In this document: piece by piece, positions 54,018 to 62,374 of the stretch | How the letters are laid out: each line of letters opens with the position of its first letter | How positions within the stretch are numbered: position 1 is the stretch's first letter | Assembly: GCF_000178975.2 (NCBI RefSeq) | Contig: NC_015064.1 | Location: 372,001-436,000, forward strand | Source of the DNA: Granulicella tundricola MP5ACTX9 | GTDB lineage: Bacteria; Acidobacteriota; Terriglobia; Terriglobales; Acidobacteriaceae | Direction: 5' to 3' | Length of the DNA: 64,000 nt | Notes under the pieces: generated by a model | Databases searched by the model: none | The model's input: only the letters and a program-made list of their open reading frames with translations | What the model was told of the DNA's origin: nothing | Made by a program: the position numbers and the translations under genes

Positions 54018-54884
54018 TTAGAGGGAGTGGAGGTAGTCTGCGCTGATCTTCATGCTCTCCGGGATGGGGATAGTGGTTCCGTCCTGGTCGAGAAATGCGT
54101 AGCGGATGCCTTGCTTGTAGCCTTGGGCGAGGATGCCGGGCCAATCGATATTGCCTTTGCCAAGCTCTGTGAAGTGTTGGGGGGTGCCCATGTCGAAGCT
54201 GACGGGGGAGTTGGCGATGCGGTCCTTGAGGTGCAGGAGGACGGCGCGGTCTTTATGGTCGCGGAGGATGGACATGGGATTCTGACCGCCCTGGGTGAGC
54301 CAGTAGCAGTCGAGTTCAAGCTTGACGAGGGCGGGGTCCGTCTCTTTCATGAGGACGTTCCAGCCGGTGGTGCCGTCAAGAGGTTTGAACTCGTAACAGT
54401 GGTTATGGAAGGTGAACTCCATGCCGCGGTCTTTGGCTCCCTGACCGATCTTGTTGAAGAAGTCCGCAGCTTTCTTGAAGCCGGCGAGGGTCTCCCACTG
54501 ATCCTTGGGGATCATGGGGCAGACGAAGTACTTGAGGCCGAGGGTGTGGGCATAGTCCAGCTTGGCCTCCAGGCCCAAGTAGTCAAAGTGGCCGGAGACG
54601 GAGGGCTGGAGGCCGGAGTCTGCGATGAGGGTGCGGAGGTGCTGGGCGGGTTCGCGGTAGGCGATGGGGTAGAGCTCGACCTGTGCGAAGCCGGCGTCGT
54701 GGATGGCGCGGAAGACACCGGGAAGATCCGTGGCGGCCTGCTTGCGGAGCATGTAGAGCTGGACGCCATAGGTGAGGGTGGGGATCTTCTGGCCGGGGCC
54801 GGCGAAGGCTCTGGGCATGGCTGCTGTTGCGGTGGCGGCTGCTGTTGCGGCGGAGAGTTGGAGAAAGCGGCGGCGGGTCGTCAT
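54018..54884 (-). CDS. TAT-exported sugar phosphate isomerase/epimerase
   Basis: 288-residue TIM barrel with a TAT signal (MTTRRRFLQLSAATAAATATA). Metal-site segments are MEFTFHNHCYEF, LVKLELDCYWLTQGGQNP and VLLHLKDR, typical of xylose-isomerase-like enzymes. ATG 54884 was chosen because RRRFLQ is a TAT motif; the frame upstream to 55022 is spurious. It lies 26 bases after the VOC gene, likely one operon, perhaps for oxidised or keto sugars in the periplasm; the substrate is unknown. Confidence 0.88.
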   Translation of the reverse strand: MTTRRRFLQLSAATAAATATAAMPRAFAGPGQKIPTLTYGVQLYMLRKQAATDLPGVFRAIHDAGFAQVELYPIAYREPAQHLRTLIADSGLQPSVSGHFDYLGLEAKLDYAHTLGLKYFVCPMIPKDQWETLAGFKKAADFFNKIGQGAKDRGMEFTFHNHCYEFKPLDGTTGWNVLMKETDPALVKLELDCYWLTQGGQNPMSILRDHKDRAVLLHLKDRIANSPVSFDMGTPQHFTELGKGNIDWPGILAQGYKQGIRYAFLDQDGTTIPIPESMKISADYLHSL

Positions 54885-54910
54885 TTTTCGTCCGATCAGA
54901 TCAGGTTGGT

Positions 54911-55789
54911 TTAGGGTGTGGGGTTGCTGGCGGTGAAGTCGGAGCAGCAGGGCTTGCGAGTGGGGGTGTACTCCATGAACTCGATGCGGGACTGGTCGGG
55001 GTCGAAGACGTTGAGCTGCCATTTGCCGTCGCGGCCGATCTGGGATTTGCGGGTGTCGGGGTCGGTCCAGCCGTTGGCGACGAGGCGGTCGGTGACGTCG
55101 GTGATTTTGACGACGCCGAGGGAGACGTGGTCGAGGACGCCCAGTTTTTTGAGGGAGTCGGTGGGGGAGTATTCGAGCATGTACTCGATCCAGTCCTGTC
55201 CGTCTGGGACCTGGAGGGAGATCCAGTCGGTCTTGTCCGGGGTCATGCCGCCGTGCCAGTACGGGCGGAAGCCGAGGAGGTCGCGGAAGAACGCGTCCTC
55301 TGCGGCGGCACTGTGGACGCCCCAGCCGGCGTGGATGATGCGGGTGGCGGACGCGACCTGAGTGGTGGCGACATGGGCTGGGGCGGGGAGGTGCTGCTCA
55401 CTGAGGAAGCCGATGGGATTGCCTTCAGGGTCTTTGAGGCGGATCTCGGCGGGCGAGATGGGCTCGAAGGGGATGTGGTGGGCGGTGAGGAAGCGCTTCA
55501 TGCCGGGAATGTCCGGAGTGAGGAAGGCGGCTTCCGCGAGGCGGTTGGGCGGAGCGGGGGATGGGAGCGGAGCGATGCGGATCGACTGACGTGCGCCTAC
55601 GGTGAAGACGGCACCTTGCGGAGTATCGATTTCAGGAAGCCCGAGGCGCTGCGCGTAGAAGGCCTTGGCGGCGGGGAGGTCGGACTCGTAGAAGCGGACG
55701 TAGGCGATGCCGGTGATTTTGGGGCGTGGAGGCTGGGCAAGAGTGGGGAGGGTGAGAAGTGCGAGCGCGGTAAGGGCTAGGAATCGCAT
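54911..55789 (-). CDS. exported VOC-family protein, two glyoxalase-like domains
   Basis: 292 residues. Signal peptide about 1-18 (FLALTALALLTLPTLA). Two vicinal-oxygen-chelate domains at about 25-130 and 150-275 (ITGIAYVRFYESDLPAAKAFYAQRLGL; AGWGVHSAAAEDAFFRDLLGFRPYWHGG; VFDPDQSRIEFMEYTP). Metal residues include His and Glu in these repeats. Could be a dioxygenase, glyoxalase or binding protein. First gene of a two-gene operon with the TAT epimerase. Confidence 0.85.
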   Translation of the reverse strand: MRFLALTALALLTLPTLAQPPRPKITGIAYVRFYESDLPAAKAFYAQRLGLPEIDTPQGAVFTVGARQSIRIAPLPSPAPPNRLAEAAFLTPDIPGMKRFLTAHHIPFEPISPAEIRLKDPEGNPIGFLSEQHLPAPAHVATTQVASATRIIHAGWGVHSAAAEDAFFRDLLGFRPYWHGGMTPDKTDWISLQVPDGQDWIEYMLEYSPTDSLKKLGVLDHVSLGVVKITDVTDRLVANGWTDPDTRKSQIGRDGKWQLNVFDPDQSRIEFMEYTPTRKPCCSDFTASNPTP

Positions 55790-55913
55790 GCGGAGGACGA
55801 TACGGGATGGTGGGGAGGATGGTCAAAGACGGGAAACGATATTTCTATTTGATCGATGCTGGACTTCCGGCGGGTTTGTGGCGACATCTCATTCTTACTG
55901 CAGCGAGGATGCC

Positions 55914-56855
55914 ATGAGAGTTGGCTGGGTTGGTGGATTTCTGGTGGTGCTTGGCGGGGTAGCGGGGGCGCAGGGAGTGACTGCTCGCGCGGCTGATGTG
56001 CGTGAGGTGCATGTTGCGGTGCAACTGCGAACCGAGAATGGCGATCCTGTGACGGATCTGGAGGCCAGGGACTTCAAGGTGCTGGCGGGTGGCTCGATGA
56101 CGCTGCCGGGCGAGGTGAGGCAGCCGGTGGAAGGGGCTCATCACCAGGCGGCCGGGGTGCCAACTCGTCTGCTGGTGGTGTTGCAGAACGTCGATCCGGA
56201 GGGGAGGGCGTCGGTTGGTGCGAAGCTGGGAAAGGTCTGGAAGGCTGGTTGGAGCGTGAGCGTGCTGGACGCACAGGGGATGGAGTCAGGGTATGTATCC
56301 TCTGCGCCTGCTTTACGACTGGCGCTGGCGGGGGTGGAACGGCGAAGCTCGCCCAGGGCGGCGGTGGGGCGGTTGACGAGCTTTGCCGGACGGCGCGTGG
56401 TGTTTGTGGTGACGCAGCCTGGGGCGGCTCTGGGTGGGCCCACGGCGCGAGGCCTGCTGCAGTCCGGGGTTACGGTCTATCACGTTGGAGGGAATCCGCT
56501 GATTCAGGAATCGACCGATGAGAATGCCAGTATGAGCCCGCCGGTGACGAACGGGGCCACAGATGCCGTCAATGGAGGGATCGTGATTCCGGGCGGCCTT
56601 TCGACATACCGAAAACGGGGTAGAGAGACTGAAGAAGGCAGCTTCAGCGGTGCGGTGCGGGACGCGCTGAACGATGCAAACGGCTACTACGATTTGAAGG
56701 TGGCAGTCCCGGTGAATGTGCGGGAGGTGGAGCTTGGAGTGCGGCCAAAGGGACGTGAAGATGAAGTTCGGTACGTCTACGCAGAGCCGTATGAGGAGGG
56801 TGGCCTGCCGCCGGCCGTGAGAGTGATGAATGGGAAGGCATGGGGTGGGTGGTGA
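55914..56855 (+). CDS. exported VWFA-like acidobacterial protein, degenerate
   Basis: 313 residues with a signal peptide (about 1-20, GGVAGAQG). The pattern VTDLEARDFKVLAGG...PTRLLVVLQNVDPEG and the ending ANGYYDLKVAVPVNVREVELGVRPKGRE resemble the VWFA-related acidobacterial family (TIGR03436 type). It lacks the usual DXSXS metal motif of VWA domains, so the fold may be kept without MIDAS ion binding. ATG 55914 follows GAGG; the frame upstream to 55707 is antisense to the VOC gene. The subfamily call is moderate; function is unknown. Confidence 0.6.
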   Translation: MRVGWVGGFLVVLGGVAGAQGVTARAADVREVHVAVQLRTENGDPVTDLEARDFKVLAGGSMTLPGEVRQPVEGAHHQAAGVPTRLLVVLQNVDPEGRASVGAKLGKVWKAGWSVSVLDAQGMESGYVSSAPALRLALAGVERRSSPRAAVGRLTSFAGRRVVFVVTQPGAALGGPTARGLLQSGVTVYHVGGNPLIQESTDENASMSPPVTNGATDAVNGGIVIPGGLSTYRKRGRETEEGSFSGAVRDALNDANGYYDLKVAVPVNVREVELGVRPKGREDEVRYVYAEPYEEGGLPPAVRVMNGKAWGGW

Positions 56856-56862
56856 TTGAGCG

Positions 56863-57024
56863 TCAGGGCTCCTGTTGAAGGGCGTTGGCCCAAGCGGGGA
56901 GAGATTCCTTTGAGGCGGTGTAGCAGTCTACGGTGGTGAGTTTGCGGCCGGTGGCCAAGTCGGCGAGGTTGCAGGTCATGCCGAAGTGCAAGGGTCCGGC
57001 CTCGTATGCGAGGATGGGGCACAC
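56863..57024 (-). CDS. 53-residue hypothetical protein after mfd
   Basis: A short open frame immediately downstream of mfd on the same strand. The only standard start is GTG 57024. The protein reads CPILAYEAGPLHFGM, then CNLADLATGRKLTTVDCY and ends AWANALQQEP. Three Cys and balanced composition with GC-type third positions look coding. The frame is also open upstream to a TAA near 57060, with plausible residues (QADAIV) and no start, so it may begin at a non-standard codon or be the remnant of a longer gene. No family recognised. Confidence 0.45.
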   Translation of the reverse strand: MCPILAYEAGPLHFGMTCNLADLATGRKLTTVDCYTASKESLPAWANALQQEP

Positions 57025-57040
57025 GATGGCGTCGGCTTGA

Positions 57041-60000
57041 CTACGGAGTTGCAGGGGTTAGGGAGTCTAGGAGGGCGCGGGTCTCGGCGAGGACTTCTTC
57101 GGCTTTGGGGCTGGTGAGGGGCCAGCGGAGGATGCCCTGGGGGGTGAACTGGGCGCCGCGTTTGGCGTTGCGGGCGATGATCTTCATGAGCAGGCCGGGA
57201 TCGACCGTGGCGCTGGCCAGGGACGTATCGCCCAAGACGTTCTTCTCCGGGATGGCGAAGCGGATGTGGAGCATCTCGACGAAGGTCTTGATGGGTTGTT
57301 TGCGGTTGGCTGGGTTAGGGAGCTCGATCTGGGTGCGCTTGCGGTCGAGCTGGGCGATGCCGAGGCGCTCTGCCTGGAGGCGTAGCTCGCCGGCTGCGAG
57401 GAGATTCAATACGGTCTCGGGTGGTGCGCCGTAGCGGTCGTGAAGCTCGCTGCGGACGTCGTCGATGGTGGCCTGGTCGAGTGCGCCGGCGATGCGCTTG
57501 TACATGCGCAGGCGCTGGTTCTCTTCGGGGATGTAGTCGGCGTCGATGCGGACGGAGATGCCGAGGTTGAGGACGGTGGTCTCGGAAGGCTTGTCCTGCT
57601 CACCCTTGAGCTTGTTGACGGCCTCTTCCAGCATGGTGGTGTACATCTCAAAGCCGATGGCTTCGATGTGGCCGGACTGCTCGCCGCCGAGCATGTTGCC
57701 CGCGCCTCTTAGCTCTAAGTCGAGCGCTGCGATCTTGAAGCCTGCGCCGAGGTCCGAGAACTCCTTGAGGGCGGCGAGGCGGCGGCGTGCGATCTCGGTG
57801 AGTTCGGTGTCAGGCGGGATGAGCAGGTAGGCGTAGGCGCGGCGATTGCTGCGGCCTACGCGCCCTCGGAGTTGGTACAACTCCGATAACCCATGGCGAT
57901 CAGCCCGGTTGATGATGATGGTGTTGGCGAGCGGGATGTCGAGCCCGTTTTCAATGATGCTGGTGGCGACGAGGACGTCGTACTCATGGTTCATGAAGGC
58001 GAGCATGACGCGTTCGAGCTCGGCCTCCGGCATCTGGCCGTGGCCTACGATGACGCGGGCTGAGGGGACCTGCTCGCGGATCATGCTGGCCATCTCATAG
58101 ATGGTCTCGACGCGGTTGTGGACGAAGTAGGACTGGCCGCCGCGCTCGAGCTCCATCTCGATGGCAGTGCGGACCAGCTTCTCGTCGAACTTGGCGACGA
58201 TGGTCTGGATGGCCATGCGGTCTTTGGGCGGAGTCTCGATGACGGACATATCCCGCAGGCCGACGAGCGACATGTGGAGCGTGCGGGGGATGGGCGTGGC
58301 GGACATGGCGAGGACGTCGATGGCGGCGCGCATCTGCTTCAGGCGCTCCTTGTGACGGACGCCGAAGCGCTGTTCTTCATCGACGACGAGCAGCCCGAGG
58401 TCCTGGAACTTGAGCTTCTGGCCGAGGACGGCGTGGGTGCCGATGAGGATGTCGACCTTGCCCTGCTCGGTCTGCTCCATGATCTCGGCTTTTTCCTTGG
58501 CAGTGCGGAAGCGGGAGAGCATCTCCACCTTGACGGGGAAATTGGCGAAGCGCTTCTTGAAGGACTCGAAGTGCTGAAAGGAGAGGACGGTGGTGGGGGT
58601 AAGGATTGCCACCTGCTTGGAGTCCTGCACGGCCTTGAACGCCGCGCGCATGGCGACCTCTGTCTTGCCGTAGCCGACGTCTCCGCAGAGGAGGCGGTCC
58701 ATGGGCTGGGTGGACTCCATGTCTCGCTTGATGTCTGCGATGGCTGCGAGCTGGTCGTCTGTCTCATTGAAAGGGAAGGCGTCTTCGAACTCGCGCTGGA
58801 GGTTGTTGTCCGGGCTGAAGGCTGTGCCTTGCGCGGCTTTGCGCTGGGCGTAGAGCTTGATGAGCTCGCCGGCCATATCCGCCATGGCTTTTTTGACGCG
58901 GGCCTTGGTCTTCTGCCAGGCGGGGTTGCCGAGCTTGTTGAGCACGGGCGCAGGCCCGGTCTCCGTGCTGCGGTACTTCTGGATGAGGTCCAGGCGGGTC
59001 AGGGGGACGTAGAGCTTGGCCTGGTCTGCGAACTCGAGGATCATGAGCTCGAGAGGGTTGTCGGTGTCTTCTTCCAGCACGCGCAGGCCGCAGTACTGGG
59101 CTATGCCGTGTTCTACATGCACCACGTAATCCCCGACAGCCAGGTCGCGGAAGTCGGAGATGAAGGCGGAGGTCTTGGACTTGCGCGTGGCGGGGCGGGC
59201 GGTGATGTCGGCTTCGTCGGTGAGGTCGTTCGCGCCGAAGACGATGAGCTGACGGGCGGTGCTTGGGATCAGGTCAAGAATCTGCACGCCGTTGGCGATG
59301 GGGACGCGCACGATGACCGGCGTGCTGACGTTGCCGGCGAGATAGGAGGACTCGGAGTACATGGTCTCGGAACCCGGGGCCATATTGCGGGAGCCGAGAC
59401 GGTAGGGAACCCCATACTCCTGCAGCAGGCCGGCGAGGCGTTCGACCTCGCCCTGGTTGGGCGCGGTAAGGAGGATGCGGTTGTCCGCGCTGGGGCTGGT
59501 AAGGGTCTTGAGCTGATCGATCAGGGCCGGGATGGAGCCGTGAAAGCGCATCGTCGGCCGGGAGTGGAACTCGACCTCCGAGAGATCGCTGCGGTCGGCG
59601 TCGAGGACGTCTACCGCGCCGAGCTGGTCGAGCTCTGCGCCGCAGAAGCCGCGGATGCGGTCATCGAGCTCCCAGGGGGAGACGTAGAGGTCTTCCGGCC
59701 GGATGAGGTTGCCGATGCCGCTGCGCTCATGGCGCTGCTCGACCTTATTCCACCAGCGCTCGCCTTGATTCTTGAGCATGGAGGGCTCTTCGACGAAGAC
59801 GCGGGTCTGCGGGCCGAGGAGGTCGAGGAGCGTCTTGGTGGCTCCGGCGACGGGCGCGAAGAACTCCCAGCCGGGGAAGACGGTTGCATCTGCGCCGGTG
59901 CGGGTGGACACGTGGGTCTGGAGCTCAGCCGGCGTATCGCCGCCTTCCAGGATCGCTGCGGCTGCGGAGCCTGAACGGGTGAGGCGGGCGTTGATGGCTT

Positions 60001-60742
60001 CGAGGACCTTTTCCGTGATGGGGATCTCGGTCAGCGGGAGCAGGAGTGCGGTGTCGAGCTGCGAGCTGCTGCGCTGGGTTTCGGGGTCGAACTTGCGGAT
60101 GGACTCGATCTCATCGCCGAAGAAGTCGATGCGGATGGGCCGGTCCATCTCGGGCGAGTAGACGTCCAGGATGCCGCCGCGCAGGGTGAGCTGGCCGGGC
60201 ATCTCGACGACGTCGACGCGGGTGTAGCCGACGGAGAGGAGGTGCTCGACGAGCATGTCCGGGAGGTACTCTTCGTTGACGCGCAGGCGCAGCGCGAGGG
60301 CGGAGTAGAAGTCTGCGGGGAAGAGCTTGAGGCAGGCCGACTCGATGGGCGCGATGACGAGCTTGGCCGACTTGCTGGTGATCTTCCAGAGGGAGGCGGC
60401 GCGGGTCTCCTGGATCTCGGGGTGCGGAGAGAGGCTTTCAAAGGGCAGGACATCGTGAGCCGGGAGGCGGACGATGGAGGCGGGGTCGAGCGCGCCGGTG
60501 AGCTCGCAGGTGGCGAGGATGGCCTGATGGAGAGCCTCGGCGGCCTTGTTGTCCGCGACGAGGATGAGCGCGGGGCTCTCTGACGCGGCGGCGAAGAGCG
60601 GCAGGTACAGGGCGCGGGCGGTGAAGGTAAGACCGGCGACGCGGCGGCGGCCCTGGCCGGAGACAAGGTGGCGGCGAACGCGGTCGTAGGAGGCAGAGAG
60701 TTTTAGGTCGGCGACGAGATCGCGGACGAAGGGAAGGATCAT
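57041..60742 (-). CDS. mfd: transcription-repair coupling factor
   Basis: DNA translocase that removes RNA polymerase stalled at lesions and recruits UvrA. It has the UvrB-like N-terminal region, the CarD-like RNA-polymerase interaction domain at about residue 525-600 (GDYVVHVEHGIAQY), RecG-like motor with Walker A GDVGYGKTE at about 684-692 and DEEQRFG at about 787, and the C-terminal TRCF domain. 1233 residues, slightly longer than E. coli Mfd (1148). ATG 60742 is the natural start. It is expressed on its own, divergent from the porin gene. Confidence 0.97.
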   Translation of the reverse strand: MILPFVRDLVADLKLSASYDRVRRHLVSGQGRRRVAGLTFTARALYLPLFAAASESPALILVADNKAAEALHQAILATCELTGALDPASIVRLPAHDVLPFESLSPHPEIQETRAASLWKITSKSAKLVIAPIESACLKLFPADFYSALALRLRVNEEYLPDMLVEHLLSVGYTRVDVVEMPGQLTLRGGILDVYSPEMDRPIRIDFFGDEIESIRKFDPETQRSSSQLDTALLLPLTEIPITEKVLEAINARLTRSGSAAAAILEGGDTPAELQTHVSTRTGADATVFPGWEFFAPVAGATKTLLDLLGPQTRVFVEEPSMLKNQGERWWNKVEQRHERSGIGNLIRPEDLYVSPWELDDRIRGFCGAELDQLGAVDVLDADRSDLSEVEFHSRPTMRFHGSIPALIDQLKTLTSPSADNRILLTAPNQGEVERLAGLLQEYGVPYRLGSRNMAPGSETMYSESSYLAGNVSTPVIVRVPIANGVQILDLIPSTARQLIVFGANDLTDEADITARPATRKSKTSAFISDFRDLAVGDYVVHVEHGIAQYCGLRVLEEDTDNPLELMILEFADQAKLYVPLTRLDLIQKYRSTETGPAPVLNKLGNPAWQKTKARVKKAMADMAGELIKLYAQRKAAQGTAFSPDNNLQREFEDAFPFNETDDQLAAIADIKRDMESTQPMDRLLCGDVGYGKTEVAMRAAFKAVQDSKQVAILTPTTVLSFQHFESFKKRFANFPVKVEMLSRFRTAKEKAEIMEQTEQGKVDILIGTHAVLGQKLKFQDLGLLVVDEEQRFGVRHKERLKQMRAAIDVLAMSATPIPRTLHMSLVGLRDMSVIETPPKDRMAIQTIVAKFDEKLVRTAIEMELERGGQSYFVHNRVETIYEMASMIREQVPSARVIVGHGQMPEAELERVMLAFMNHEYDVLVATSIIENGLDIPLANTIIINRADRHGLSELYQLRGRVGRSNRRAYAYLLIPPDTELTEIARRRLAALKEFSDLGAGFKIAALDLELRGAGNMLGGEQSGHIEAIGFEMYTTMLEEAVNKLKGEQDKPSETTVLNLGISVRIDADYIPEENQRLRMYKRIAGALDQATIDDVRSELHDRYGAPPETVLNLLAAGELRLQAERLGIAQLDRKRTQIELPNPANRKQPIKTFVEMLHIRFAIPEKNVLGDTSLASATVDPGLLMKIIARNAKRGAQFTPQGILRWPLTSPKAEEVLAETRALLDSLTPATP

Positions 60743-60880
60743 GCTGGCTTTAGTTTATAAGAGAGCCGCTTTCAGGCGTGGTCGGCGGTGGTTCTGTAAC
60801 CGAAGAAGCGTAGGATTTCGATGCGGTGGAAGCTGCATCCTATCGCTGAGTTGGCTGGGAACGGGGCATTCAAAATCAAG

Positions 60881-62311
60881 ATGACACGAATAAAGCGATG
60901 GTACGGCCTGCTGGGCTGCGGTGTCCTGGCGGCACTGGCTGGTTTGATGGCACAAGGTGCGGGCGCGCAGGAGGCCCCCCCGGCACCCGCTGCGAAGCCG
61001 TTCTTTGCGCGCTGGGGAGATTTTTATCGCGGAGACTGGGCACCTCCTGCGGTGCAGGCAGCCTCGGCGCAGGATGCGGCTGCTGCTCCAACGCGGCGGG
61101 GCCTGCCATCGCCTCTGGATTCGCCCCCGTTTCCGAACTCGGACTGGTCGTATGGTGGGTCGCCGGTGATTGGCGAGCCGGACGGGCAGAGCTATCCGCT
61201 GATGTCAGCCATCAATGGCGCCAAGTCGCGCGTGAAGGTCTATGGATGGGTCGAGCCTACGGTGAATGGGAGCACGTCCGCGCATGACAACTTCCCGGTG
61301 GCCAACGATGAGACGGCGAATCGGTTGGAGCTGAACCAGTTTGTCCTCTATGTGGAACGGCTGCCGGATACAGTGCAGCAGAAGCACTTCGACTGGGGCT
61401 TCCATCTGACGTCGCTGGTGGGGACGGACTACCGCTTCACGACCGGCAAGGGCTACTTCTCCGGGCAGTTGCTGAACAAGAACAACAGCTATGGGTTCGA
61501 TCCATCGCTTGAGTATGTGGACCTTTACTTCCCGAAGGTGGCGAAGGGGATGAACGTGCGGGTGGGGCGGTATATCTCGATCCCGGGGATTGAGGCTCAG
61601 CTTGCGCCGAACAACTACACCTTCTCGCACTCGCTGCTGTACTCGATCGATCCATTTACGGATACGGGCGTGCTCGCGACGGTGAAGCTGACGGATCAGT
61701 GGCTGGTGCAGGGAGGCTTGAGCGCGGGGCATGATGTCGCGCCGTGGACGAGCGATGCGAAGCCCTCCGGCACGGCCTGCGTGAGCTATACGACGAAGTC
61801 CGTGAACGACAACGTCTACGTGTGCGCGAACGGCATCAACAGCGGTAAGTACGCGTACAACAACCTGCAGCAGTATGACGCGACCTGGTATCACAAGTTC
61901 TCGAAGCGGCTGCACTCCGCGACTGAGTCGTACTTCATGTACGAGCGGGATGTGCCTTCGGTGGCGGGGCCGGTTGTGCCGGAGACGGGGGCCAATGGGG
62001 CGTTCTGCCGTGCGGGGGTGAATCGGTGTACGGCTCCGGAGTGGGCGGCGGTGAACTTCCTGCAATACGAAGCGAACGCGCATAACTTCTTCAGCCTGCG
62101 GACTGACTTTCTGAACGATAAGAAAGGCCAGCGGACGGCGTACCAGACGCGCTACTCGGAGGAGACGGTCTCGTGGACGCACTGGTGGGGGACTACCGTG
62201 CAGTTGCGGCCGGAGATGCGGTTCGACCGGGCGTGGGACCGGGCGGCTTATGGCAAGGGAACGCACCAGAATCAGTTCACGGTGGCGTCCGATCTGATTT
62301 TTCATTTCTAA
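60881..62311 (+). CDS. outer-membrane beta-barrel protein (porin-like, BBP2 type)
   Basis: 476 residues with a signal peptide (about 1-29; GLLGCGVLAALAGLMAQGAGAQ). The rest is a large beta-barrel with alternating polar/aromatic strands, beginning VKVYGWVEPTVNG, with FDWGFHLTSLVGTDYRFTTG and RYISIPGIEAQLAPNNYTFSHS, and ends with an outer-membrane Phe (SDLIFHF). It resembles the putative OmpL-like beta-barrel porin-2 family. The start is chosen at ATG 60881 for the signal peptide; 60821 is possible. Divergent from mfd; likely solute channel. Confidence 0.85.
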   Translation: MTRIKRWYGLLGCGVLAALAGLMAQGAGAQEAPPAPAAKPFFARWGDFYRGDWAPPAVQAASAQDAAAAPTRRGLPSPLDSPPFPNSDWSYGGSPVIGEPDGQSYPLMSAINGAKSRVKVYGWVEPTVNGSTSAHDNFPVANDETANRLELNQFVLYVERLPDTVQQKHFDWGFHLTSLVGTDYRFTTGKGYFSGQLLNKNNSYGFDPSLEYVDLYFPKVAKGMNVRVGRYISIPGIEAQLAPNNYTFSHSLLYSIDPFTDTGVLATVKLTDQWLVQGGLSAGHDVAPWTSDAKPSGTACVSYTTKSVNDNVYVCANGINSGKYAYNNLQQYDATWYHKFSKRLHSATESYFMYERDVPSVAGPVVPETGANGAFCRAGVNRCTAPEWAAVNFLQYEANAHNFFSLRTDFLNDKKGQRTAYQTRYSEETVSWTHWWGTTVQLRPEMRFDRAWDRAAYGKGTHQNQFTVASDLIFHF

Positions 62312-62374
62312 GGGCATTTGAGCGACTGATATATTTCATCTCAAAGATCCAAACAAATTGAGGTGAGGCGAACC

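Noticed and set aside
58118..59974. Long open frame opposite mfd (618 codons)
   Set aside because: Antisense shadow of mfd; low-complexity Gly/Glu/Leu composition and no domain.
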